A stretch of DNA of 12,945 nt from contig JANWVB010000033.1 of NCBI GenBank assembly GCA_025057695.1, positions 1 to 12,945 of the forward strand, written 5' to 3'. This stretch comes from Patescibacteria group bacterium. Its GTDB lineage: Bacteria; Patescibacteriota; Microgenomatia; UBA8517. Each line of letters starts with the position of its first letter. Within the stretch, counting starts at the first letter, position 1. Under the pieces are notes generated by a model. That model was not told the DNA's origin. It ran no database searches and was given only the letters and a program-made list of their open reading frames with translations. A program made the position numbers and the translations under genes. Of the stretch, positions 6,731-12,945 are shown in pieces.

Positions 6731-7765
6731 TTATTTTAGATAACGCGCCACGTTTTCATTGTGCTCTTTGAGAGTTTTGGCAAAATGGATCTTGCCATTT
6801 TTGTCGTGTATATAATACCTATAATCTGTTTCTTCTGGATAAACAACAGCTTTTATGGAAGACAATCCCGGACTACAAATTGGCGTGGGTGGCAAACCTT
6901 GATATTTATATACATTATAAGGACCTTTTAAATCAGTATAGTGGCTTCTTGTTATCTTTGGCCACCAATTTGTGCAGATATACTCAACTTTGTGACATTC
7001 TTCGTTTGCAAGTCCATATTGCAAGACAGCATCCGTTTGCAAGAAAAATCCTTCCCTAAGTCTGGCTAATAATAAACCTGCAACAATAGGTTTTTCTTGT
7101 TCTGTTTTTGTTTCTCTTTCAATAATCGATGCTAAAATAACAACTTGATGTAAAGTTTTACCTTGTTTTGCAATGTCCAAGCGCATTTGCTGGTCAACTT
7201 TTCTTTCAAAATTAGCTTCCATTATACTAACAATCTCTTTTGGTCGTATGTCTTTTGGGAAAAGATAAGTATCCGGAAATAGATAACCTTCTTTATCCTC
7301 TGCAAAAGTAAAAAATTCACTGCGAAATTCAAAAGCCTTTGCATCGGGAATTTCAAGAGCATCAATTAAACGCTCTACTATCTCTTTAAGCCTGAGCCCT
7401 TCGGGTATAGTAACCCATATCTCCACAGGACCTTTTAACAATTTGGTAACAACCTCTGAAAGTTTATAAGATGGCGAAATTAGATATTCCCCTGATGGAA
7501 TCTTGTCCGACAAGCCTTTGACTTGGATATAAATTTTAAAAGCAAGCGGGCTTTTTATAAATCCTTGCTTATACAACTCTTGGCCAATACTCTCAGCAGT
7601 TTGGCCTTTTTTGATTAAAAATTTCCGCTCCTCCTTAAGCGTAGAAACAGCAGATGAAACATCACTCCACCATAAATAACCAACAAACAAAATCACAAAC
7701 AAACTCATAAAAGAAAATGTAATCATTTGGAAAATTTTTTTCATATCAAACAAAAATGAAGTCAA
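6731..7765 (-). CDS. mltG: endolytic murein transglycosylase (MltG/YceG family)
   Basis: An inner-membrane enzyme that cuts nascent glycan strands of peptidoglycan, thought to set strand length. The protein is 344 residues: a short cytoplasmic start, one N-terminal membrane segment (about residues 12-33), a LysM-like/YceG N-domain (about 48-115), then the catalytic domain. ASIIERET (212-219) carries the predicted catalytic glutamate E216, matching E. coli MltG E218. GFFLQTDAVLQYGL, YNVYKYQGLPPTPICSPG and the C-terminal HNENVARYLK are also typical. The first possible start is a TTG (7765-7763) that overlaps the upstream gene's TGA as TTGA and has GAGG four bases ahead. The ATG at 7744, seven codons in (MKKIFQM), is the alternative and has no Shine-Dalgarno. 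It is probably the last gene of a ruvX operon. Family call is secure; the start is not. Confidence 0.95.
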   Translation of the reverse strand: MTSFLFDMKKIFQMITFSFMSLFVILFVGYLWWSDVSSAVSTLKEERKFLIKKGQTAESIGQELYKQGFIKSPLAFKIYIQVKGLSDKIPSGEYLISPSYKLSEVVTKLLKGPVEIWVTIPEGLRLKEIVERLIDALEIPDAKAFEFRSEFFTFAEDKEGYLFPDTYLFPKDIRPKEIVSIMEANFERKVDQQMRLDIAKQGKTLHQVVILASIIERETKTEQEKPIVAGLLLARLREGFFLQTDAVLQYGLANEECHKVEYICTNWWPKITRSHYTDLKGPYNVYKYQGLPPTPICSPGLSSIKAVVYPEETDYRYYIHDKNGKIHFAKTLKEHNENVARYLK

Positions 7766-7983
7766 AAAACCTCTTCCGGTAGAGCTCTGCGATATTTTTG
7801 GGATTTTGAATCTAAAATGTAAACTCTTCTACAATCACATGTAACCTGTTTCTGAGAGCTTTTACCGGATTTAATTTTTGCTTTTGTAAGCAACTTGCCA
7901 CAACCAACACACCTTCCTTGCGACAAAAGCCAAGCTTGTATCGGATAAATCACATTTTTAATCATTGAAATAAAGTATAGCAC
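7762..7983 (-). CDS. small zinc-ribbon-like protein of unknown function
   Basis: A 73-residue protein if the GTG at 7983 is the start, or 67 if the ATG at 7965 (MIKNVIYP) is used. It has CVGC (C25, C28) and, after a lysine/serine-rich basic loop, CDC (C49, C51), then a conserved-looking basic tail ending KYRRALPEEVF. The CxxC and CxC pairs are compatible with a single zinc-binding knuckle; this is inferred. It starts 12 bases after the ruvX stop and its TGA overlaps the mltG TTG start, so it is co-transcribed and probably translationally coupled with mltG. AGGA ten bases before the GTG supports that start; an extended -10-like TGCTATACT would favour a leaderless ATG start. I do not recognise a characterised family. 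The tight packing and the ordered cysteines argue that it is real. Confidence 0.75.
   Translation of the reverse strand: MLYFISMIKNVIYPIQAWLLSQGRCVGCGKLLTKAKIKSGKSSQKQVTCDCRRVYILDSKSQKYRRALPEEVF
7974..7982 (-). promoter_or_regulatory. candidate extended -10 element before the zinc-ribbon gene
   Basis: TGCTATACT on the minus strand matches an extended -10 (TG, one base, TATAAT-like). No good -35 is visible; TTTACA lies 20 bases upstream. The predicted start of transcription at about 7967 would be two bases before the ATG at 7965, giving a nearly leaderless message. It lies inside the coding region if the GTG at 7983 is the true start. Confidence 0.3.
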
Positions 7984-7995
7984 AATAAAATTTTC

Positions 7996-8385
7996 CTAAT
8001 GTAAATCCAAATAATCTTGCAACAAAACTGCCGCGGCATAAGCGTCTTCCATTTTGCGTCTTTTTATTCTTCTCTTACCAATTTCAATAGAAAGCTTTTG
8101 CGCTCTTTTGGTAGATAAAGTTTCGTCTTGAAACACAATTTTGGAATCCACAACAGACTTCAGTCTTTGGACAAACTTTTTAGTCTTGTAAGCCATTTCC
8201 CCCTCAGAAATACCTATTATTACTTCGCTTACATCGTGCAATTTAATAAAACGCGTCAACTTATCCAAAGCATCATTTTCGTTTTTAACATTAATAACAA
8301 GATGCGGTTCTGCTATCAAACCATCAGAAACCGCAATGCCAATTTTCTTTAGTCCATAGTCTACACCTATAAATTTCATAAACAA
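7996..8385 (-). CDS. ruvX: RuvX/YqgF family RNase H-like nuclease (putative pre-16S rRNA nuclease or Holliday-junction resolvase)
   Basis: A compact RNase H-fold protein of 127-129 residues, close to the usual length of about 140. It opens with GVDYGLKKIGIAVSD, where D9 is the first catalytic acid. It continues with EVIIGISEGEMAYKTKKFV in place of the usual GLP(L/M)N motif, DETLST (E88) and EDAYAAAVLLQDYLD (D114, third acid). The family is implicated in maturing the 16S rRNA 5' end and in Holliday-junction processing; which applies here cannot be told from sequence. The outermost start is TTG at 8385, but the ATG at 8379 (MKFIGVDYG) is more likely, since family members begin right at this strand. 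No Shine-Dalgarno is seen. It leads the operon with the zinc-ribbon gene and mltG. Confidence 0.93.
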   Translation of the reverse strand: MFMKFIGVDYGLKKIGIAVSDGLIAEPHLVINVKNENDALDKLTRFIKLHDVSEVIIGISEGEMAYKTKKFVQRLKSVVDSKIVFQDETLSTKRAQKLSIEIGKRRIKRRKMEDAYAAAVLLQDYLDLH

Positions 8386-8386
8386 A

Positions 8387-8420
8387 ACTTAAATTAAGTA
8401 TAAATCTAACTCAAATTATA
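8387..8420 (-). promoter_or_regulatory. candidate promoter and palindrome upstream of ruvX
   Basis: Two -10-like hexamers occur on the minus strand, TATAAT at 8420-8415 and TATACT at 8402-8397; neither has a convincing -35. A perfect 13-base palindrome, ACTTAA-A-TTAAGT (8387-8399), overlaps the second one and could be an operator or a chance AT-rich match. The context AATATAATTT around the first -10 is shared with the sortase promoter. Confidence 0.35.
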
Positions 8421-8442
8421 TTGTGCTTGTAAAAAACTTTAT

Positions 8443-9111
8443 TTATATATCAAAAGGTACTAATTTTGCCCTCACAATCAACCTCTTAGGCTTGAGAGGG
8501 TGACCCGGAGGAGTGCAAGTAACTAGCGTTACATACGAACTGTGTTTGGATTGTTCTAAAATTTGAATATCTGTTGGCTTGACTTCAAACATAGATTCAA
8601 CTTGATATTTATAAGTAACACTATCATAAAAAACATATATCTCATCCCCTTTTTCTAGCTTCGGAAGAGTTGAAAATATAGAGAGATAGTTTTTAGGATC
8701 AAAGTATTGAGGTAGTATTGAGTGCCCAAAGATGACAGTGTTCCCAATTTTTCCGGGAAGAGCCGTGCCTGGATATTGAATCAAAGAATCTGCCAAATCT
8801 TCAGATCCTATCGCAACTCTTGCGTTTACAATCCCTAACTTGGGGATGGAAAGCGCAAAATAAGTTTGAACCGTGGATTTGAATTGATAACTACTTTTGT
8901 CTTCAACCCAATTACTTGCTTTTGTCAAATCCTTTACACCAACTTTTAAGCTACCAGTTTGCGCATCCACCAAAGGATCTAATAGCGCGGGATATTTGCT
9001 CGCATACTCCCATTCATAGGCAAAAATAGGGAAAAGTGTGGCAACCATAATAACAAAACCAGAAAAACCAATTATCAAGGCGCAAAACTGAATCAAAGAT
9101 TTTTGCTTCAT
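8443..9111 (-). CDS. membrane-anchored sortase (class C/D/E-like cysteine transpeptidase)
   Basis: A 222-residue sortase that cleaves a sorting signal on surface proteins and joins them to the cell wall or to each other. An N-terminal signal-anchor (about residues 8-30) is followed by an extracellular linker and the sortase beta-barrel. The catalytic residues are all present: H130 in VIFGHS, C199 in TLVTCTPPG and R210 in KPKRLIV. TCTPPG resembles classes C, D and E rather than class A or B; there is no second C-terminal membrane helix as in pilin-polymerising class C, so a housekeeping or class D/E-type role is likelier. The ATG at 9111 is well supported by the membrane segment, but no Shine-Dalgarno is visible. 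No LPxTG-type substrate is encoded in the window. A candidate promoter lies just upstream, so it may be transcribed alone. Confidence 0.93.
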   Translation of the reverse strand: MKQKSLIQFCALIIGFSGFVIMVATLFPIFAYEWEYASKYPALLDPLVDAQTGSLKVGVKDLTKASNWVEDKSSYQFKSTVQTYFALSIPKLGIVNARVAIGSEDLADSLIQYPGTALPGKIGNTVIFGHSILPQYFDPKNYLSIFSTLPKLEKGDEIYVFYDSVTYKYQVESMFEVKPTDIQILEQSKHSSYVTLVTCTPPGHPLKPKRLIVRAKLVPFDI

Positions 9112-9132
9112 GCTAGTTCAAGTTAATAATTA

Positions 9133-9166
9133 AGAATCATCTTAAATTATATTTTATAAAGATTCT
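9133..9166. repeat. inverted repeat bracketing the sortase -10 box
   Basis: AGAATC (9133-9138) and GATTCT (9161-9166) are perfect 6-base arms separated by 22 bases that contain the TATAAT. No T-run follows on the transcript strand, so it does not look like a terminator for the upstream gene. An operator is possible; chance is not excluded. Confidence 0.35.
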
Positions 9167-9175
9167 AATAGTCAG
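9146..9175 (-). promoter_or_regulatory. candidate promoter of the sortase gene
   Basis: On the minus strand CTGACT (9175-9170, four of six matches to TTGACA) is separated by 18 bases from TATAAT (9151-9146). The predicted start at about 9139 leaves a leader of about 28 bases. The -10 is perfect but lies in very AT-rich DNA, so confidence is moderate. Confidence 0.5.
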
Positions 9176-9189
9176 AAAATATTAAAATG

Positions 9190-11487
9190 TTACCTCTCCG
9201 CGGCTACTTGAACATCAATGTTTTTTACCATTTGCGGCAAAGTACCCAATCTGCCAGGAAGTTTTGGCTTGGACTTAATTTCAGCTCGAACATACCCCGC
9301 AACTTCATTCTGTAAGATCTCTTCAGCCATGGAAGGATACTTGCCTTTTATTTTCTGGGCAACTATTCTAGGATCTACTTGTGGAAGCAAGTTGGCAACA
9401 ATAGAAACATCAAAAACATATTTCTCGTTTGCGCTATTTGCTAACTTAAATGAAAAATCAAGCTGATCTGGACGCAAAATAAACCCTTCCGGAATCTTTG
9501 ATTCTATGACAGACATGGCAAGTTCTGAAATTTTTGATCTACTTATAGTCACAGCGCTTATCGTCAAATCAAGAGCAAGTTCAACACTTTCGGCTTCTGC
9601 GCCAATAGGATGCGAAAACCGACTTTCCTTTACTGTCGATTTAAGTGATTCCTGTACATACAACTCATCCGCTGACAACAATTTCTCCAACTCGGATTTG
9701 GCCGTTAACACAAGCTCTTCTGTCAGACTGCTATTCAACTCTTTATGGTCATTCGAAGAAACTGACGAGACTTCACGACTTGTACCTCCAGAAAAAGCAT
9801 TTTCATTTTTTGCTTCAATGTCGTTTACGGAATAATTAGAAACCGAAAATGAGGCTCCTGAAGCTAAATTATAATCTGGTCCAATTTGAACTGCACTAAC
9901 AGAGACTTTAGATTCCGAAGGCGAACTTGCAGAACCACTCGCAACTACCACATCATTATCTATGGTGAATTTTAAACCGCCAGGCCCAGTCAAAACAGTG
10001 CCAGACTTTAGAGTTAACTGTGGACCAACTCTGTAAAGAGTGACTTCTCCTTTTGCTTTATCGCCAATGGTTTTACTTCCTGTTGTTTCTTTTGTCTTCC
10101 TGCCTGAAACGCTAGTTTTAATAATATTGCCAGACAAAATTTTAGAGTCAAAATTTTCACTATCTTTCTCAGACACAACAGTTATTTGCATTTTTTCGTC
10201 AAGATTCCTCGATGAAACATATATCACCACCTCTGCGGTTGGATAATACCACCACGCGACAAAGCCTCCAGCAAAAACCGCTAGCAAAACAATAATTCCA
10301 ACTATAACAGGCATCTTTATTGCCAAAAAGAGATTGTTTAAAAAGGGAGGTAAAGTTAAAGATAATTTAGGAAATTCTAAAATTTTCACGGTTGCTTCTG
10401 TGCGCAAATCACCTTCTTTAGTTGGTTTTAGGTTATCTTTGGCACTTTCATTACCGTCATCATGATTAACAACACTATAAATCTCCCTTTTGAGTTTGCC
10501 AAAACTATCAAAGGCTAGTGTTTCATCTTTTACAGGATGAACATTCTTGTGCAATTTAATATTTTCGTTAAAAGAGCCACCACTAAACCCAAAATGGCTT
10601 GGTGGCAAATTTTCAAGTTCATCTCTTGTTAAAACACTAACATTTTCATCGCGATTAACTGTATCGAATTTTGAAACAGAATCATCATCAAATTCTGTCG
10701 TCTCAGAAAAAGATACGCCTTTTGCTTGTGTTAGTTCTACTCCACCAGCAAAAGACACTGATTTAATTTTTTCATCGGGCAAGAAAACTTCTATTTTGGG
10801 TTGGTGAATAAGCTTTAAATGTATAAATTGCGTCCAATCAGACGCTAATAAGTCTTGTCTTGCTTCTTCCAACTCTGATTCTTTACCATTATACAAAACA
10901 ATACGAGAAGGAATTCCATCTGGCACAGTAAATCTAGCCAATCCTTCAACAACATCCTCAACAAGCGCAACACTTCTTGAAACTAGTGTAACACCAATTA
11001 GATTCCCTAATTTAAACACCGATATTTCAATAAACTCTTTATAACAACCAACAAAAATTGCGGAAACTGCAGAGCGCTCTTGATATTTCAAATAAAGAGC
11101 GATCGCTTCTGGTAAAACAACAAAACCAATAGGTTTTAAGCCAAGTTTTTCACACAAACTCTTTATTTCTGATAAATAATCAGGCTTTATAACTCCATCT
11201 GCCAACCAACTATTAGCAACGCCAAAAACTGTTTTTACAGGATCTTTGGCGTCTGAAGGCAATTCTGAAACAACAGAGGATAACGCAGAGTCTGTGGCAT
11301 CAACCAAATCTTGAAAAGACCCCCAAGCTATAGCTGGACTAATGTGAGATACTTGCACTATGCCTTCTACAACACGCCAAGCACCAACTTGAACAAAATT
11401 CGGTTCTATCAAAAGTGCCCAAAAATATTCTTCATTGTTTTTCCTAAGATTTTTATTCTGAATAGGCAGGAATTTTTTAAGGTCCAT
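9190..11487 (-). CDS. large single-pass membrane protein: degenerate PilM/FtsA-like N-domain fused to a baseplate J-like outer region
   Basis: A 765-residue protein not matched to a characterised gene. Residues about 20-250 have the strand/helix rhythm of an actin-like PilM/FtsA fold (ALLIEPNFVQVGAW, TVFGVANSWL, GLKPIGFVVLPEAIALYL, SAIFVGCYKEFIEISVF, SRIVLYNG). However, the nucleotide-binding DxG signatures are missing, so it probably does not hydrolyse ATP. A low-complexity acidic and serine-rich linker follows (about 255-380). One membrane helix (about 392-412, ending FVAWWYYP) separates an outer region. In that region residues 475-550 (GDKAKGEVTLY, LKSGTVLTGPGGLKFT, GPDYNLASG) resemble the repeats annotated as baseplate J/gp47-like in Patescibacteria, and the alpha/beta C-terminal part ends LPQMVKNIDVQVAAER. 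It lies 23 bases after alaS, with a clean ATG and no clear Shine-Dalgarno. A type IV pilus or envelope scaffold role is inferred only. Confidence 0.75.
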   Translation of the reverse strand: MDLKKFLPIQNKNLRKNNEEYFWALLIEPNFVQVGAWRVVEGIVQVSHISPAIAWGSFQDLVDATDSALSSVVSELPSDAKDPVKTVFGVANSWLADGVIKPDYLSEIKSLCEKLGLKPIGFVVLPEAIALYLKYQERSAVSAIFVGCYKEFIEISVFKLGNLIGVTLVSRSVALVEDVVEGLARFTVPDGIPSRIVLYNGKESELEEARQDLLASDWTQFIHLKLIHQPKIEVFLPDEKIKSVSFAGGVELTQAKGVSFSETTEFDDDSVSKFDTVNRDENVSVLTRDELENLPPSHFGFSGGSFNENIKLHKNVHPVKDETLAFDSFGKLKREIYSVVNHDDGNESAKDNLKPTKEGDLRTEATVKILEFPKLSLTLPPFLNNLFLAIKMPVIVGIIVLLAVFAGGFVAWWYYPTAEVVIYVSSRNLDEKMQITVVSEKDSENFDSKILSGNIIKTSVSGRKTKETTGSKTIGDKAKGEVTLYRVGPQLTLKSGTVLTGPGGLKFTIDNDVVVASGSASSPSESKVSVSAVQIGPDYNLASGASFSVSNYSVNDIEAKNENAFSGGTSREVSSVSSNDHKELNSSLTEELVLTAKSELEKLLSADELYVQESLKSTVKESRFSHPIGAEAESVELALDLTISAVTISRSKISELAMSVIESKIPEGFILRPDQLDFSFKLANSANEKYVFDVSIVANLLPQVDPRIVAQKIKGKYPSMAEEILQNEVAGYVRAEIKSKPKLPGRLGTLPQMVKNIDVQVAAER

Positions 11488-11510
11488 TTTTATTTTCTTT
11501 GTCTTAATGT
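11488..11510 (-). other. short alaS to 765-residue-protein gap
   Basis: Twenty-three AT-rich bases without a terminator or recognisable promoter; only a weak purine run (AAAGAAAATAAAA) precedes the downstream ATG. The two genes are probably co-transcribed. Confidence 0.6.
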
Positions 11511-12945
11511 TTACTGCTCCAAGGTGACATAAAGCCTAATAACACCATCGCCAATTCTCTCTTGCTTTTTTATCCTAACATGACCTATTTCTGAAGTGCG
11601 AGCAACATGCGGGCCATTGCATATTTCTTTGGAAAACCACCCATCAGAATTAAAAGCGCTCAAATTGGCACTTGTATTAGCATCTCCACCAATAGTGTAA
11701 ACAGACACAATCTCAGGATACCGCTCCAAGAAAAAACCCAAAGCGCCCTGCTTTATAGCCTCATGTTTAGGCATCTCCTGCTTTGTCACAACCAAATCTT
11801 GATTTATCGCTTCATTTATCATGTCTTCAACTTCTTTTAGTTGATCCTCAGTTAGTTTGGATTGATGGGAAAAATCAAATCTTAGTCTTTCACCAGTAAT
11901 ATGCTGACCTTTTTGAGAAACATGTTTGCCAAGCACATGCCTCAGAGAAGATTGCAACAAATGTGCAACTGTATGAAGTCTGACAGTCCTTTCTTCTTGA
12001 TCCGCAAGTCCTCCTTTAAACATACCGGCGACAGACGTCCTTGAAATTTCTCTGTGTTTTTTAAATTCTTTTTGAAAAACCAATAACGCGTCTTTTGCAA
12101 TAACTCCAGATTCACTTTTTGCTATTTCCTCTGTCAACTCAAAAGGAAAACCGTCGCTTTGATACAAATCAAAAGCAAATTTCCCATCTATTATCTGTTT
12201 GTTGTAAATTCTTTTTCTTAGTTTGACTAAACCTGTAGCCAATGTTTTTTCAAACTTCCCAACCTCATTTTCCAAGACTTCCTTTATTTCATTCCAAGGT
12301 TTAAGTTGAATTGGGTAATCGTCCAATTCCAAATTGGCAATATCAGGTAAAATGCCTCTTTCCACATGCCCTCCATGCAGAAGGGATGCATGAAAAACAG
12401 CTCTTCTTATAAGCCTTCGCAAAACATAGCCTGCCTCTTTATTTGAAGGAGTTACACCACTTGAGATAATCATGGCAGATGCCCTTAAATGATCTGCAAC
12501 TATTCTTATGCTTGTATCAACTTTCGGTGATGATAAATAAGTTACATTGTATTTTGCTTCTATTGGCCTAACAAATCGTTGCATCAAATCAAGCATAAAA
12601 ACATCCTGCTGATTGTTTACAGCCATAGACAAACGCTCTAACCCTCCTCCAAAATCAACATTCTTTTGAGGCAGTTCGGACAACCCGCCAACTTCGTTTT
12701 TTTTATACTGTATAAAAACCGAGTTTCCTATTTCTATAAACCGCCCGCAATCACAATTAATATGACAAGGCTTATCTTTAAATTTGGAATTTTCATGCAA
12801 TTTAAGCTCCGCGCCAAAATCGTAAAAGATTTCCGAGTCTGGCCCGCCAATTTCTCCAATTGGCATTTGTTCTGGTGGCCCTGACCTACTCCACCAATTT
12901 TTAGAAGCCGGATATGCAAAGATTCTGGCATTTCTGTTGGCACTT
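11511..12945 (-). CDS. alaS: alanyl-tRNA synthetase, short form without C-Ala domain (5' end beyond window)
   Basis: Charges tRNA-Ala with alanine and hydrolyses mischarged Ser/Gly-tRNA-Ala. The frame is open to the window edge, so the ATG at 12866 is internal, not the start: upstream codons read ANRNARIFAYPASKNWWS, matching the catalytic core. Visible in order: NWWSRSGPPEQMPIGEIGG; GGPDSEIFYDFG; GGLERLSMAV (motif 3); VADHLRASAMIISSG and YVLRRLIRRA of the tRNA-recognition domain; and the editing domain with HTVAH (bases 11961-11975) and CNGPH (11607-11621), giving the four zinc ligands HxxxH and CxxxH. The protein stops 31 codons after CNGPH, so the C-terminal C-Ala dimerisation/tRNA-elbow domain of the ~876-residue E. 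coli enzyme is absent, with another gene starting 23 bases on. CNGPH replaces the usual CGGTH and resembles the ThrRS-type editing motif. It probably shares a transcript with the downstream 765-residue gene. Confidence 0.97.
   Translation of the reverse strand, partial: SANRNARIFAYPASKNWWSRSGPPEQMPIGEIGGPDSEIFYDFGAELKLHENSKFKDKPCHINCDCGRFIEIGNSVFIQYKKNEVGGLSELPQKNVDFGGGLERLSMAVNNQQDVFMLDLMQRFVRPIEAKYNVTYLSSPKVDTSIRIVADHLRASAMIISSGVTPSNKEAGYVLRRLIRRAVFHASLLHGGHVERGILPDIANLELDDYPIQLKPWNEIKEVLENEVGKFEKTLATGLVKLRKRIYNKQIIDGKFAFDLYQSDGFPFELTEEIAKSESGVIAKDALLVFQKEFKKHREISRTSVAGMFKGGLADQEERTVRLHTVAHLLQSSLRHVLGKHVSQKGQHITGERLRFDFSHQSKLTEDQLKEVEDMINEAINQDLVVTKQEMPKHEAIKQGALGFFLERYPEIVSVYTIGGDANTSANLSAFNSDGWFSKEICNGPHVARTSEIGHVRIKKQERIGDGVIRLYVTLEQ

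Noticed and set aside
8443..8480. Terminator between the sortase gene and ruvX
   Set aside because: A T-run (GTTTTTTAC) follows the sortase stop, but no stem of useful length precedes it.
11511..12866. ATG at 12866 as the alaS start
   Set aside because: The frame continues upstream to the window edge with clear AlaRS residues (NWWS, GPPEQ), so the gene is truncated by the window, not started here.
1..12945. Recoded genetic code (UGA as Gly), as in some CPR lineages
   Set aside because: Conserved proteins contain no in-frame TGA, and TGA ends the zinc-ribbon gene; the standard bacterial code fits.
1..12945. tRNA genes, CRISPR array, insertion sequences or prophage
   Set aside because: No cloverleaf, regularly spaced repeats, transposase or phage gene was seen. 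The baseplate J-like similarity is within a chromosomal membrane protein, not a phage module.

Overview
All eight recognisable genes lie on the minus strand, so the window is best read from its high-coordinate end downwards: alaS (3' part), a large membrane-anchored protein, a sortase, ruvX, a small zinc-ribbon protein, mltG, rpoB and rpoC (5' part). No plus-strand gene, RNA gene, insertion sequence, CRISPR array or phage gene was found, and no gap exceeds 185 bases.

The DNA is AT-rich and uses the standard code (TAA, TAG and TGA all end genes). Several traits point to the Candidate Phyla Radiation (Patescibacteria), perhaps the Microgenomates or Katanobacteria side. These are an alanyl-tRNA synthetase lacking the C-terminal C-Ala domain, a compact RpoB, an RpoC with an extra N-terminal coiled coil, rpoBC detached from the ribosomal-protein operon, small conserved unknowns packed among housekeeping genes, and almost no Shine-Dalgarno sequences. 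The lineage is an inference from these traits; no marker tree was run.

Layout. (1) 12945-9190: alaS, then 23 bases later a 765-residue protein with a degenerate actin-like (PilM/FtsA-like) cytoplasmic half, one membrane segment and an extracellular half resembling the 'baseplate J-like' proteins of this group. (2) 9111-8443: a class C/D/E-like sortase with its own probable promoter. (3) 8385-6731: ruvX, a small CxxC/CxC protein and mltG, tightly spaced or overlapping, probably one operon. (4) 6730-6546: a regulatory region with a near-perfect sigma-70 promoter, a hairpin plus U8 starting at about +1, and a second hairpin plus U7 about 30 bases before rpoB. (5) 6545-1: rpoB and rpoC, 4 bases apart.

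The window joins transcription (rpoBC), translation (alaS), nucleic-acid maintenance (ruvX) and envelope work (mltG, sortase, the large anchored protein). The most notable points are natural substitutions at rifamycin-pocket positions of RpoB, non-consensus trigger-loop residues in RpoC, the double-terminator rpoBC leader, the chimeric 765-residue protein and the short AlaRS.
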